Positions 39,179 through 48,858 of a DNA stretch of 64,000 nt are shown in pieces. Under the pieces are notes generated by a model. That model saw only the letters and a list, made by a program, of their open reading frames with translations, did not search any database and was not told where the DNA came from. Location of the stretch: the NCBI RefSeq assembly GCF_026385485.1, contig NZ_JANIDX010000008.1, positions 22,198-86,197 on the forward strand, given 5' to 3'. The translations under genes were made by a program, and so were the position numbers. Source of the DNA: Bombella pollinis (lineage in GTDB: Bacteria > Pseudomonadota > Alphaproteobacteria > Acetobacterales > Acetobacteraceae). Numbering within the stretch: the first letter of the stretch is position 1; each line of letters opens with the position of its first letter.

Positions 39179-39209
39179 GCCCTCTCCCATCGCTATCTTT
39201 CCAATGTTC

Positions 39210-39722
39210 TTATTGTTCCCACCAATGGCGTTGCGCCATTTTTGCGGCCTGCCCAAGGTCTGTCTTCAAAGCAACATCGCCCTGCGCCGCTTGGCGTAAT
39301 TGCTCCGTCTGCGCTTGTTTCTGCGCTAAATCCGCTTTGACGAACTCATCCTCATGGCTCACACGGCTCTCCAACATTTTGAGCTCAAGCTGCTGTTTCT
39401 GCAACACAATAGCACGGCTTGCCTCACGATATTGCCGGTCATCCTGCCAATCCGTCTCAGCACGCGCACGTTGTGCGGCAGCAATACGCGCTGCATAAGC
39501 CTCATCCTGTTGCCGCTGACGCACTCGTGCTTGGGCCGCCCGTTGTGCGGCTTGCTGCTGCGCAACCTCCAAAGAGACGCGGCGTTGGTCTTGGCTATCC
39601 TGAATCTGGCCTAAATGCTCTAACTGTGTGGGGTCCATCGCTTGCGCGTAAACCACCCCATTATAAAGAGCCAGAATAAGGCTAAAAGCACAACCTACAG
39701 CCCATCTATTATGCCGCATCAT
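39210..39722 (-). CDS. Secreted coiled-coil protein, unknown function
   Basis: 170 residues with a signal peptide (WAVGCAFSLILALYNGVVYAQA) and an almost entirely charged, Gln/Ala/Arg-rich helix after it (AQQQAAQRAAQARVRQRQQDE and EASRAIVLQKQQLELKML), so a periplasmic coiled coil. It may be a DUF5384-type protein; this is from memory of similar proteins beside ialB. It is 31 bp before the IalB-like gene and 20 bp after the glycine-zipper lipoprotein, giving a three-gene envelope operon. Confidence 0.7.
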   Translation of the reverse strand: MMRHNRWAVGCAFSLILALYNGVVYAQAMDPTQLEHLGQIQDSQDQRRVSLEVAQQQAAQRAAQARVRQRQQDEAYAARIAAAQRARAETDWQDDRQYREASRAIVLQKQQLELKMLESRVSHEDEFVKADLAQKQAQTEQLRQAAQGDVALKTDLGQAAKMAQRHWWEQ

Positions 39723-39742
39723 TCACCCTCCTTCACACAGCT

Positions 39743-40264
39743 TTACCGGCGCGGACATGCCGCATTAGGCTGAACACGCGTCCCCGTCCCCCCTGTGGAG
39801 ACCAATAACGCCGTACCGGGCTTATATTCGCATGTCCGTCCCACTTGGGTGGAAAGAAGCACCTCCCCACCTGCACGGTCCTGATAGGCAATCGTCACAC
39901 CTTTAACGAGTGTATGATCACCTACAACCTGCCCGCCAACAAGGGACCCACCAATAGCCCCACCAGCACCAGCAGCCAAACCGCCACCCCAGCCAGAATG
40001 ACCCGCACCAACGGCCAAACCGCTCCCTAAAGCTGCCCCTACAAGGCCACCTACAATCTTAGCGGTACGCCGATTACGCGCATTATCAACATTAACACGC
40101 GCCACAGAGACAGAGATAATCTGCACAACACGGCCCCGCTGCACGGTATTGACTTGGGATTGATCATACACATCAGGCCGTGATTCCTGCCCCGGTGTCT
40201 CACATGCCGTTAAAGCCAAAAACGGCACAACCAGAACCGCCAACAAAGCACGCATCTTCACCAT
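39743..40264 (-). CDS. Glycine-zipper outer-membrane lipoprotein (SlyB/Pcp-like)
   Basis: A 173-residue lipoprotein with lipobox ALTAC. It has a double glycine zipper (GGLVGAALGSGLAVGAG and GLAAGAGGAIGGSLVGG) that can form a helical hairpin in the outer membrane, and a small C-terminal domain ending in a Cys-containing tail. ATG 40264 with GAGAAAGA upstream is preferred to the frame's first ATG at 40285. It heads a three-gene operon with the coiled-coil and IalB-like genes. Confidence 0.82.
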   Translation of the reverse strand: MVKMRALLAVLVVPFLALTACETPGQESRPDVYDQSQVNTVQRGRVVQIISVSVARVNVDNARNRRTAKIVGGLVGAALGSGLAVGAGHSGWGGGLAAGAGGAIGGSLVGGQVVGDHTLVKGVTIAYQDRAGGEVLLSTQVGRTCEYKPGTALLVSTGGTGTRVQPNAACPRR

Positions 40265-40332
40265 GATATCTTTCTCAATCCTCATACAATGCCCACATTA
40301 GCCGTTCTCCATTTATTTAGGTGAGAATAGCC

Positions 40333-40342
40333 CTATAGATAA
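40333..40342. promoter_or_regulatory. BioR-like operator upstream of the biotin genes
   Basis: CTATAGATAA matches the alphaproteobacterial BioR palindrome (TTATAGATAA/TTATCTATAA) at nine of ten positions. It lies about 155 bp before bioA, in the region divergent from the lipoprotein gene. BioR is a GntR-family repressor; its gene is not in this window. Confidence 0.5.
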
Positions 40343-40498
40343 CCATCCCTTTAGATACAGGTAACTTAACGTCAAGTGAGTTTTTTGCAATCTTCCCAAT
40401 AAGATAGCCTGCCCCCTTGTCTCCCTTCCTCCTTTAAGGGACATTACCAGCTCATCATGTTCATCCTCTTATCCTAACGGCCCTATCACCCTTAACCT

Positions 40499-41755
40499 AT
40501 GAACACTGCCAGCACCCTCCCTCATCTCTGGCTACCTTATAGCCAAATGCATACCGCTCCCTTCCCGGTTGAAGCACAAGCAACCTCTGGTAGTACCATC
40601 ACCCTTGCTGATGGGCGCACCCTTATAGATGGCATTGCCTCTTGGTGGACAGCCTGCCACGGCTATAACCACCCTTCCATACGCCGCGCGCTTATCACAC
40701 AAGCTGAGCGCATGCCCCATGTCATGTTTGGCGGTATGGTCCATCAACCAGCCATAACCCTTGCCCAACGGCTCGCGGCCCGCTTACCGGGCGACTTAGA
40801 GCGCGTCTTTTTTACAGATTCTGGCTCTGTCGCGATGGAAGTCGCAGCGAAAATGGCCATTCAATATCATCTCAATAAAGGCCATGCAGGACGGCATAAG
40901 CTACTCTCCTTCCGCGGGGGCTATCATGGCGATACCCTAGCGATGATGGCCATTTGTGACCCTGAAGAAGGAATGCACCGCCTCTTTGGCGCAGCTTTAC
41001 CGCAGCAAATCCTTGCAGACCTCCCCACCACGCTCGCACATTCCGCCGCTTTGGAGGCCCTCCTCGCCCGACAAGGCCATGAAATCGCTGCTCTCATTGT
41101 TGAGCCTCTCGTCCAGGGGGCGGGAGGGATGCTCTTTCACACCGCAGAAACCCTTCGCCAGCTCCGCCGCCTCTGCGATTCTTACGGAATTTTGCTGATT
41201 TTGGATGAAGTCTTTACCGGTTTTGGCCGCACAGGCACCTTCTTTGCCTGCGAGCAAGCCGACATCACACCAGACATCATCGCCCTCTCCAAGGCCCTCA
41301 CAGCAGGGACCATGCCACTCGCCGCAACGGTGGCCCGCAAAACAGTTTTTGAGGCTTTTCTCTCGGACAATCCCCTCCACGCCCTCATGCACGGCCCCAC
41401 CTTTATGGCCAATCCACTCGCCTGCGCGGTTGCTAATGCCTCGCTTGATCTTTTCGACCAAGAACCCCGGCTAGAGCAAGTCCGCGCCATTCATACCCAA
41501 ATGACCCATGAGCTAGAGCCATGCCGTCACCTACCCGGCGTGCGCGATGTCCGCACTCTTGGGGCCATTGGCGTTGTAGAGCTTGAAAGATTAGATGACC
41601 CTGAAGCCCTAAAACGCGCCTTCCTTAAAGAGGGCGTATGGATACGGCCCTTCCGGCGCATTATTTACCTTACCCCCGCCTTTACCATCACCTCAGATGA
41701 ACTCACCCACCTCACTGGGGCTATAAAGCGTGTCCTAAAAGAGCATCTAGGATGA
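40499..41755 (+). CDS. bioA: Adenosylmethionine-8-amino-7-oxononanoate aminotransferase
   Basis: Converts KAPA to DAPA using S-adenosylmethionine as amino donor, the third step of biotin ring assembly. The 418-residue class III aminotransferase shows DGIASWWTACHGYNHP, FFTDSGSVAMEVAAKMA, FRGGYHGDTLAMM, LILDEVFTGFGRTG and the PLP lysine in ALSKALTAGTMPL. HGPTFMANPLACA is BioA-typical. It is the first gene of the biotin operon and overlaps bioF by 4 bp. Confidence 0.96.
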   Translation: MNTASTLPHLWLPYSQMHTAPFPVEAQATSGSTITLADGRTLIDGIASWWTACHGYNHPSIRRALITQAERMPHVMFGGMVHQPAITLAQRLAARLPGDLERVFFTDSGSVAMEVAAKMAIQYHLNKGHAGRHKLLSFRGGYHGDTLAMMAICDPEEGMHRLFGAALPQQILADLPTTLAHSAALEALLARQGHEIAALIVEPLVQGAGGMLFHTAETLRQLRRLCDSYGILLILDEVFTGFGRTGTFFACEQADITPDIIALSKALTAGTMPLAATVARKTVFEAFLSDNPLHALMHGPTFMANPLACAVANASLDLFDQEPRLEQVRAIHTQMTHELEPCRHLPGVRDVRTLGAIGVVELERLDDPEALKRAFLKEGVWIRPFRRIIYLTPAFTITSDELTHLTGAIKRVLKEHLG

Positions 41756-42933
41756 ATCACCTTCAAAACGCTCTCCATGCCGCTCTCCAAGAGCGTGACA
41801 AGCACCATACACGCCGCCATCTCACCCCCATGATGCGGCAAGGGGAACGGCTCATCCACCAAGGGCGCGCCCTGATTGATGTCACCTCCAACGATTATCT
41901 CGGCCTCGCCCATCACCCCCTATTACGCCACCGCGCCGCAGAGTGGGCGGAGCGTTACGGCACTGGAGCACGGGCCTCCCGCCTTGTCAGCGGGACCTTG
42001 CCCCTCCACACAGAGCTAGAGGCTAAACTTGCGGCTTTTAAAAAGAGCGAAGCGGCTTTGCTCTTTGCCAGCGGATGGCAAGCCAATGCCTCCCTCCTGC
42101 CAGCCCTCAACCAGCTATCGCTTCGCCAGATGGGCCATCCTGCGCTCTTTTTTATGGATAAGCTTAACCATGCCAGCCTTCATCAGGGCTGTTTAGCAGC
42201 AGGGGTACGGCAAATCCGCTTCCGCCATAATGACCTCACCCATTTGGAAACCCTCCTCCACCGCCATGCCTCCCAACCGGGCTTAAAGTTCATCATCACG
42301 GAGAGTGTTTTCTCCATGGATGGCGACCGAGCCGATATTGCCGCCCTACGCGCCCTCGCTAAACGTTACGAAGCCTTTCTTTATGTAGATGAAGCCCACG
42401 CAACCGCTGTACTAGGGCCAGAAGGGCGCGGCCTTACCCAAGGCATGGCCGATATTACCATGAGTACAGCCAGCAAAGCCCTCGGGGGGATGGGGGCCTT
42501 TGTTACAGGCAGCCGCGCCTTATGTGATTATCTGCTCAATCACGCTTCCGGCTTTATTTACAGCACGGCCCTGCCTCCCGCTTGCCTTGGTGCTTTAGAC
42601 GCGGCGTTAGAACTCGTGCCCCACTTAGAGCATGAGCGTTGCCACCTCCAAACACAAGCCAACCGTCTCCGCTCCCACCTTCAAGACGCAGGCTGGGATA
42701 CGGGGGCCTCTAGCACGCACATCATCCCCATTATGGTTGGGGAAAGCCACACCGCTTTACAGATAGCCCACGCTTTGGAGGCACGCGGCTTTCTCAGCGT
42801 GGCTATCCGCCCGCCAACGGTTCCCCCCGGCACAGCCCGCCTCCGCATCGCTTTAACAAGCCAGCTCTCTACCTCAATGATTGACCAGCTCGGCGAGGCC
42901 CTCCTCTCTAGCTTGAGGAGCCATGCCGCCTGA
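41752..42933 (+). CDS. bioF: 8-Amino-7-oxononanoate synthase
   Basis: Condenses pimeloyl-ACP with L-alanine to KAPA. At 393 residues it has the normal length for this alpha-oxoamine synthase. Motifs seen are TSNDYLGLAHHPLLR, GTGARASRLVSGTLPLHTELE, SVFSMDGDRADI, YVDEAHATAVLGPEGRG and the PLP lysine in TASKALGGMGAF. The start ATGA overlaps the bioA stop, and its stop overlaps the next start by one base. Confidence 0.95.
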   Translation: MNHLQNALHAALQERDKHHTRRHLTPMMRQGERLIHQGRALIDVTSNDYLGLAHHPLLRHRAAEWAERYGTGARASRLVSGTLPLHTELEAKLAAFKKSEAALLFASGWQANASLLPALNQLSLRQMGHPALFFMDKLNHASLHQGCLAAGVRQIRFRHNDLTHLETLLHRHASQPGLKFIITESVFSMDGDRADIAALRALAKRYEAFLYVDEAHATAVLGPEGRGLTQGMADITMSTASKALGGMGAFVTGSRALCDYLLNHASGFIYSTALPPACLGALDAALELVPHLEHERCHLQTQANRLRSHLQDAGWDTGASSTHIIPIMVGESHTALQIAHALEARGFLSVAIRPPTVPPGTARLRIALTSQLSTSMIDQLGEALLSSLRSHAA

Positions 42934-43565
42934 TGACCACTCTCTATTATCTTCATGGCTGGGGGTATGATGCCCATTTTTGGGAGGGGCTGCACGCGCA
43001 TCTCCCCTCATGGCGGCATATCTGTGCTGATGCAGGCTATTTTGGCTCCCCTGCTCACCCCCCATTACCAGAGGTTCCCTTTTGGGCAGTTGGTCACTCC
43101 GCAGGGGCCTGCGCTTTGCTCGCGTTACGCTCCCCTCTCTGCCGTGGGCTTATCAGCCTTAACGGCTTTGCTCGCTTTACCGCAGCCCCCGATTACCCAG
43201 AGGGCCTCCCCCCACGCATTATGCACCGCATGATACGGCAATTTGAACGCCAGCCTGCAACCGTCCTGCGGCAATTCCGCCATATGTGTGGGGAGCCAGA
43301 CCCCACCCTACCCTCAACACTCAATCTCCCCGCTTTAACGGACGGTCTCACCATGCTCGAGACGGTCGATCACCGCGACCATTTGCCTTATTGGCAGGGG
43401 CGGCTTTATAGCCTCCATTGTGTGGATGACCCCCTCATCCCCGCGCGTTCCGGCATGGGAGCTGCGGCGTGGGGAGTAGAACGCACAGGCGGCCATCGCC
43501 TCCCCCTCACGCACCCACAAGAGTGTGCAGCCTTTCTCACACGCATCATCAACGCTTCCTTATGA
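42933..43565 (+). CDS. Alpha/beta hydrolase, probable pimeloyl-ACP methyl ester esterase
   Basis: A 210-residue hydrolase with LHGWGYDAHFWEGL at the oxyanion region, the nucleophile elbow VGHSAGA, an acid in CVDDPLIPAR and a late histidine in TGGHRLPL. Its place between bioF and bioC makes it the expected demethylating esterase that releases pimeloyl-ACP from its methyl ester. It is short like BioG but its opening motif is closer to BioH, so I do not choose a symbol. It is coupled on both sides (1 bp and 4 bp overlaps). Confidence 0.82.
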   Translation: MTTLYYLHGWGYDAHFWEGLHAHLPSWRHICADAGYFGSPAHPPLPEVPFWAVGHSAGACALLALRSPLCRGLISLNGFARFTAAPDYPEGLPPRIMHRMIRQFERQPATVLRQFRHMCGEPDPTLPSTLNLPALTDGLTMLETVDHRDHLPYWQGRLYSLHCVDDPLIPARSGMGAAAWGVERTGGHRLPLTHPQECAAFLTRIINASL

Positions 43566-44341
43566 CAAACCACCGCAAAGCCACCATCGCCGCCCGCTTT
43601 GATGCCGCCCATCATTATGAGCAAGCCGCTTCCATCCAAAAACGCTGCGCCACAACACTTGCCTCATGGATTAAGAAAGAACATCGCACGGAAAAACCCA
43701 AACATATTTTAGAGTTCGGCTGTGGGACAGGCTTACTCAGCCGCGCCCTCATTGAGGCCTTCCCACAAGGTCATTACCACCTCACCGACATCGCCCCCGC
43801 TATGGTAGAGCGCACCCGCTACCACTGCGCCGCCCTACCCGCGCACATACGCTGCTATGTCATGGATGGTGAGGCCCCCCTCCCCCACCAAACCCCGCCA
43901 GAAGGGTTCGACCTCATCACCTCTAATCTTTGCCTCCAATGGTTTGAGGACCGCGCCCGCGCTTTCCAAGCCCTTACACAGTTTTTACGCCCCGGCGGAC
44001 GGCTTATGGTCAGCACCTTACAGGCAGGCAGCTTGCACCAATGGCGGGAAAGCTGCCACGCCACCGCGACCGCTTGCGGTGTGCCAGACTACCCTACCCT
44101 CACCCAGCTAGAGCAAGACTGGCCCGCTCATGGCCAGGGTGTCTGGCGGGGTGAAGCCATGCACGACCCTATCCCATCTGCGCGGGACTTCCTCCAAGGC
44201 TTGCGCCGCATTGGGGCCTCCCTGCCACGTCACACCCATCGCCCTGCCGCCCAGCTCCGCAAAGCGATGCGGTATTTTGATGCCCATTACGACCATGTGA
44301 CCTATCATGCCGCCTTCGGCCTCTTCCAAAAGGGAGTGTAA
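43562..44341 (+). CDS. bioC: Malonyl-ACP O-methyltransferase
   Basis: Methylates malonyl-ACP with SAM so that the fatty acid synthase accepts it as a pimelate primer. The 259-residue Rossmann methyltransferase has LEFGCGTGLLS, the post-I DIAPAMVERTR and LITSNLCLQWFED, a BioC signature. N-terminal RFDAAHHYEQAASIQKRCA is also typical. ATG 43562 overlaps the esterase stop by 4 bp; a frame opening 93 bp earlier lies within that gene and is rejected. Confidence 0.94.
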   Translation: MTNHRKATIAARFDAAHHYEQAASIQKRCATTLASWIKKEHRTEKPKHILEFGCGTGLLSRALIEAFPQGHYHLTDIAPAMVERTRYHCAALPAHIRCYVMDGEAPLPHQTPPEGFDLITSNLCLQWFEDRARAFQALTQFLRPGGRLMVSTLQAGSLHQWRESCHATATACGVPDYPTLTQLEQDWPAHGQGVWRGEAMHDPIPSARDFLQGLRRIGASLPRHTHRPAAQLRKAMRYFDAHYDHVTYHAAFGLFQKGV

Positions 44342-44344
44342 CCC

Positions 44345-45031
44345 ATGCTCTATGCCCCTCCTCCCCCACTGCCACCCCACCCGCCAAAAGGCGTCTTTGT
44401 CACCGGGACGGATACAGGAATCGGCAAAACGCTCATCAGTGCCGCCCTAACACGCGCGTGGCATGGAACCTATTGGAAGCCCTTCCAAACCGGCCTTGCT
44501 GAGGAGCCCGGCGATACTGAGACCGTCCAACAGCTTACAGAACTCCCCCAAGACCATATCCTCCCCCCAGCTTACGCGCTGCAAGCCCCGCTCGCCCCCG
44601 CTGCTGCCAGCGCGCTTGAGGGCATAACCCTCCACCCCAAACAGCTTACCCTACCAGAAGCCCCCCACGCCCCCTTGATTATAGAAGGCGCAGGCGGCCT
44701 TATGGTGCCACTGACGAAGACTATGTTGATGATTGACTTCATCGCCCAACTTGGCTTGCCCGTCATCCTCGTCACCCGCAGCAATTTAGGCACACTTAAT
44801 CACACCCTTTTAAGCCTTGAGGCCCTGTATCAACGTGGGATTCCCGTCCTTGGCTTCATCACTAATGGGGTCGAATCCCCACAAAACACCCAGATATTGG
44901 AGGATGTAAGCCATTGTCGGCCTCTCCTCCATGTCTCCCCACTAACGACCACACCTACCGCTACCACACTCCGCCACATAGCCGCTCAACTGCCCCCTTG
45001 GGAGCATTACTGGCGACCTAGAACGGCTTAG
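44345..45031 (+). CDS. bioD: Dethiobiotin synthetase
   Basis: ATP-dependent closure of DAPA to dethiobiotin. The 228-residue P-loop enzyme shows VFVTGTDTGIGKT, the catalytic lysine in YWKPFQTG and the acidic IIEGAGGLMVPL. It is the last gene of the operon. bioB, which completes biotin, is not adjacent, and after bioD there are about 120 bp before the glucan gene. Confidence 0.95.
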   Translation: MLYAPPPPLPPHPPKGVFVTGTDTGIGKTLISAALTRAWHGTYWKPFQTGLAEEPGDTETVQQLTELPQDHILPPAYALQAPLAPAAASALEGITLHPKQLTLPEAPHAPLIIEGAGGLMVPLTKTMLMIDFIAQLGLPVILVTRSNLGTLNHTLLSLEALYQRGIPVLGFITNGVESPQNTQILEDVSHCRPLLHVSPLTTTPTATTLRHIAAQLPPWEHYWRPRTA

Positions 45032-45152
45032 CCCTTAAAAAGCTACATTTTTTTAATATATCTATCCGTGCAATGCCCATTCCCTCCCCCTTCCATATCA
45101 GGGTAAAGAGGAGCAGATTGCAGAGATATAGATAGGGTTTGTCAGTATCATC

Positions 45153-46688
45153 ATGAAAATCACACGGCGAACAATAGTTAAAACAGGCGTAGGCTTAGGG
45201 GCAGGGCTTGCTCTTGGTGCAAGCTCCGCACGCCATGCTCATGCTGATGATGGCTCCGCTACCCCATTTGATGACAGCACCGTCCGCACATTAGCGCGCG
45301 ACCTTGCCTCTAAAAGCTACAAGCCCCCGCGCAAGGACCTCCCCGATGCGCTGGCTCATATGAGTTTTGACCAATTCTCTGCCGTTCAGTTCAATTCAGA
45401 AAAAGCATTATGGAAGCAAGACAACCTCGCTTTTGATGTTGAGTTCTTCCCGCGCGGGTATCTCTATAAGCAGCTTATTGATGTTTATGAGGTCCATGAC
45501 GGTACAGCACGCCCTGTTAACTACACGGCCGATATGTTCACCAGTAAAGACCCTTCCCTAAACCTGACCGGGGGGGAAGGCTTCTCTGGCTTACGCATCC
45601 GTTATGCCCTCAATCATCCCGGTGTGATGGAAGAATGTGCCGTATTCCTCGGGGCATCCTATTTCCGCGCGGTTGCTAAGGGGCAAACTTACGGCCTCTC
45701 CGCCCGTGGCTTTGCAAAAGATACCGGCACCCCAACGGGGGAGGAGTTCCCCACATTCCGCAGCTTTTGGTTGGAGAAACCCGTCCCCGGTAGCCAATCT
45801 CTCATCCTCCATGCGTTAATGGATAGCCCCTCCCTTACGGGGGCCTTTCGTTTCACCATTCGCCCCGGTGAGACGACCCTCTTTGATGTCCAATCCTCCT
45901 TCTTCCCCCGCACGGACATCACAGCGGGAGGAATCGCGCCCCTAACAGGCATGTATTATTTTGACGCAAATGACCGGACCCACATTAATGACTGGCGGCC
46001 TGCTGCGCATGATAGTGAGGCCCTCCAAATATGGACAGGGGCAGGCCAAAACATCTACCGCCCACTCACAAACCCAACCGACCTTCAACTCTCCTCCTTT
46101 AGTGATGCAGGGCCTTACGGCTATGGGCTGATGCAGCGCAAACGTAATTTTCACGATTATGAAGACCTCGCCCTCCATTACGAAAAACGTCCCTCTTTAT
46201 GGGTCGAACCTATTGGAAATTGGGGGGAAGGCGGCGTTCAACTTGTCGAAATCCCCACCCCTAGTGAGGTCAATGATAATATCGTCTCCTTCTGGCGGCC
46301 TAACCAACCGCTAAAAGCAGGGCAGAGCTATAACTTCACCTATCGGATGTATTGGGGGTGGGATACGCCTTGGCCAACACATCTTGCGCGCATTCATGAT
46401 ACACGCGTCGGTGCTGTAACCGACCATCCAGAGAAAGTGCAATTCGTCCTCGATTTTGACGGCGAACCCTTCCGCACCCTCCCCAGTGACACAGCTTATC
46501 ATCTCCTCGCCCAGAGCTCTGCGGGGGAGATTTCTGCCATCACCATTATGCCTAATCCGGAAATTAATGGCGTGCGCGCCTTCTTCCAACTAGACCCCGG
46601 AGCCGCCAAATTATGCGAGCTGCATGTCCAACTCGCCAGTGCCCAAGGCCCCCTTTCTGAAACATGGCTCTACCGCTGGACCGCTTAA
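45153..46688 (+). CDS. Periplasmic glucan biosynthesis protein (OpgG/OpgD family) with Tat-type signal
   Basis: A 511-residue periplasmic protein for osmoregulated periplasmic glucans. The leader carries twin arginines (TRRTIVKTG) and a hydrophobic stretch ending AHA, suggesting export by Tat, as in OpgD. The family core appears as FDQFSAVQFNSEKALWKQ, EFFPRGYLYKQ, FSGLRIRYALN, GASYFRAVAKGQTYGLSARG and RPSLWVEPIGNWGEG. Upstream is a 120-bp AT-rich leader. It lies 7 bp before opgH. I cannot separate OpgG from OpgD by eye, so no symbol is given. Confidence 0.9.
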   Translation: MKITRRTIVKTGVGLGAGLALGASSARHAHADDGSATPFDDSTVRTLARDLASKSYKPPRKDLPDALAHMSFDQFSAVQFNSEKALWKQDNLAFDVEFFPRGYLYKQLIDVYEVHDGTARPVNYTADMFTSKDPSLNLTGGEGFSGLRIRYALNHPGVMEECAVFLGASYFRAVAKGQTYGLSARGFAKDTGTPTGEEFPTFRSFWLEKPVPGSQSLILHALMDSPSLTGAFRFTIRPGETTLFDVQSSFFPRTDITAGGIAPLTGMYYFDANDRTHINDWRPAAHDSEALQIWTGAGQNIYRPLTNPTDLQLSSFSDAGPYGYGLMQRKRNFHDYEDLALHYEKRPSLWVEPIGNWGEGGVQLVEIPTPSEVNDNIVSFWRPNQPLKAGQSYNFTYRMYWGWDTPWPTHLARIHDTRVGAVTDHPEKVQFVLDFDGEPFRTLPSDTAYHLLAQSSAGEISAITIMPNPEINGVRAFFQLDPGAAKLCELHVQLASAQGPLSETWLYRWTA

Positions 46689-46695
46689 TTACCCC

Positions 46696-48858
46696 ATGAC
46701 CAGCCCTCACATCACTACCTTCCTGCCACCTGAATCCCCCCTGTCCATGCCGGTGCAATCCCTCCATAAAGCACCGGAGCGACATGGGCGGGCCTTCTGG
46801 CGGCTACCGACCACACCCACCCTCCTCTGGCTACGCCGCCTCTTTGTGTTTGGGATGGCCTTTGCGCTGACAGCCTATAGTGTTGTCAAAATCAATGCCG
46901 TTTTTAACTCACTCGGCACAAGCCTCCTCGGGATGGTGATGCTAGGGCTATTTACCATCCTCAGCTTTTGGATCTCCCTCTCCTGCGCATCAGCCTTAGG
47001 CGGGTTCTGGTCCATGCTGCGCCATGGTGGGCTAGGCCTTGGCATCCGCCGCACCGGCCCCCTGCCGGAGCTAAAAAGCCGCACCGCCATCTTGCTCCCC
47101 ACTTATAACGAGCCACCTCAACGCGTGATGCTCAATCTCCGCGCTATGCTGAAAAGCTTGCAAGAGACAGGCCGTGGCGAGCATTTCGACATCTTTATCC
47201 TCTCCGATACGACCAACCCTGATATTTGGGTGCAAGAAGAACAAGCCGTGCTGGACCTCCACCAACACGCTTACGCACGCCAGCATCTTTTCTATCGCCG
47301 CCGCTTTAAAAATACGGACCGCAAAGCCGGCAACATTGCGGACTGGGTCACACGCTTTGGTGGGGCTTACCCAGCTATGCTCACCCTTGATGCTGATAGC
47401 CTCATGGATGGCAGTCTCATTGTCCGTATGGCTGCTGCAATGGAGCAGCATGAGCAAGTCGGGCTCATCCAAAGTCTCCCCGTCATTGTGGGAGGGCAGA
47501 CCCTTTTTGCCCGCCTACAACAATTCGCCGGGCGCGTTTATGGTCCGCTCATTGCTCAGGGCATTGCCTGGTGGCATGGCTCAGAGGGCAATTATTGGGG
47601 CCATAACGCCATTATCCGCACTCAAGCCTTTGCCGAGCAAGCTGGCCTCCCCCATCTGCGCGGCAAGCCCCCCTTTGGTGGGCACATCCTTAGTCACGAC
47701 TTCATCGAGGCCGCTTTGATGCGCCGTGGCGGCTGGGCCATCCATATGGTCCCCGGCCTTATGGGGTCTTATGAGGAAAGCCCCCCCTCCCTTACCGACA
47801 TCGCCGTGCGGGACCGCCGTTGGTGCCAAGGCAATCTCCAACATGCGCGCATCCTTTTTACAAAGGGTATGCACTGGGTCAGCCGCTCGCACATGTTGGT
47901 AGGGATAGGCTCTTACATCATGTCCCCGCTTTGGCTGCTCTTTCTCCTTTTTGGGATTTTGATTGCTTTACAAGCGCATTTCTACCACCCCGAATATTTC
48001 AGCACCCAACGCAGCCTCTACCCACATTGGCCCCATGTGGACCCCATCCTGGCGCGGCTGGTTTTCATCCAAACCATGGTTGTGCTGCTCGCCCCCAAGG
48101 CCCTCGCCTTCCTCGCTATTTGCTTTGATAAGCAAGAACGTCAACAAGCGGGCGGGGTCATACGCCTTTCTATCTCCATTATTTTGGAGACCCTTCTTGG
48201 TGCGCTCATTGCCCCCATCGCTATGCTCATCCAAACCTCGGCCATTCTCTCCATTCTCTTAGGCCGCGATTCTGGCTGGTCTGCCCAAAATCGTGATGAT
48301 GGTAGCCTGCCTTGGGGCGATACAATTCGTAAATATTGGCTCTATAGCCTCTTTGGCCTCATCCTCAGTGCGGCCGCTTGGTCGGTCTCTCTCGCACTTT
48401 TCCTTTGGATGCTCCCGGTCTTGGTTGGCCTGCTCATTGCTATTCCTCTTGTCGGGCTAACCGGTAGTCGCTTTTGGGGGACATGGGCCCGCAAAGCCGG
48501 ATTACTCCTCATCCCAGAAGAAACAACCCCTCCGCCCATCCTCCAACGCGCCGCTGAAGAGCGCAACCACCCTCACCCTGTTATTTTAGAGGCCTTTCAC
48601 GCTCTGCGGAGCAATACAGCCCTACGGCACGCCCACCTCGCCACGCTACCCCCACCGCGTAAAGCTGGGGAGCCTATCTCTGTTCCCTTGCTCACTGGTT
48701 CCCTCAAATTGCAGGAAAGCCCAACGCTCGAAATCGCCCTCGCCCGCCTTACCCCTGCAGAGAAGGCCGCCGTCCTCAGCTGCCAAAGCAACATCGCCAT
48801 CCTCGCAGACCTCCCCGTCTCCTCGCCCAACCTCACTGACGGGCCTTATGGCTCTTAG
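46696..48858 (+). CDS. opgH: Glucans biosynthesis glucosyltransferase H
   Basis: An inner-membrane GT2 synthase that makes and translocates the beta-glucan backbone of periplasmic glucans. The 720-residue protein starts at ATG 46696; an ATG at 46624 lies in the preceding gene. It has N-terminal spans, then the catalytic domain with AILLPTYNEPPQRV, LSDTTNPD, TLDADSLM and the terminal RDRRWCQGNLQH signature, followed by several C-terminal spans. It acts with the upstream OpgG/D protein. Confidence 0.95.
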   Translation: MTSPHITTFLPPESPLSMPVQSLHKAPERHGRAFWRLPTTPTLLWLRRLFVFGMAFALTAYSVVKINAVFNSLGTSLLGMVMLGLFTILSFWISLSCASALGGFWSMLRHGGLGLGIRRTGPLPELKSRTAILLPTYNEPPQRVMLNLRAMLKSLQETGRGEHFDIFILSDTTNPDIWVQEEQAVLDLHQHAYARQHLFYRRRFKNTDRKAGNIADWVTRFGGAYPAMLTLDADSLMDGSLIVRMAAAMEQHEQVGLIQSLPVIVGGQTLFARLQQFAGRVYGPLIAQGIAWWHGSEGNYWGHNAIIRTQAFAEQAGLPHLRGKPPFGGHILSHDFIEAALMRRGGWAIHMVPGLMGSYEESPPSLTDIAVRDRRWCQGNLQHARILFTKGMHWVSRSHMLVGIGSYIMSPLWLLFLLFGILIALQAHFYHPEYFSTQRSLYPHWPHVDPILARLVFIQTMVVLLAPKALAFLAICFDKQERQQAGGVIRLSISIILETLLGALIAPIAMLIQTSAILSILLGRDSGWSAQNRDDGSLPWGDTIRKYWLYSLFGLILSAAAWSVSLALFLWMLPVLVGLLIAIPLVGLTGSRFWGTWARKAGLLLIPEETTPPPILQRAAEERNHPHPVILEAFHALRSNTALRHAHLATLPPPRKAGEPISVPLLTGSLKLQESPTLEIALARLTPAEKAAVLSCQSNIAILADLPVSSPNLTDGPYGS

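Noticed and set aside
45122..45140. Second BioR-like box (ATATAGATAG) before the glucan gene
   Set aside because: Only eight of ten matches in an AT-rich leader, and the downstream gene has no link to biotin.
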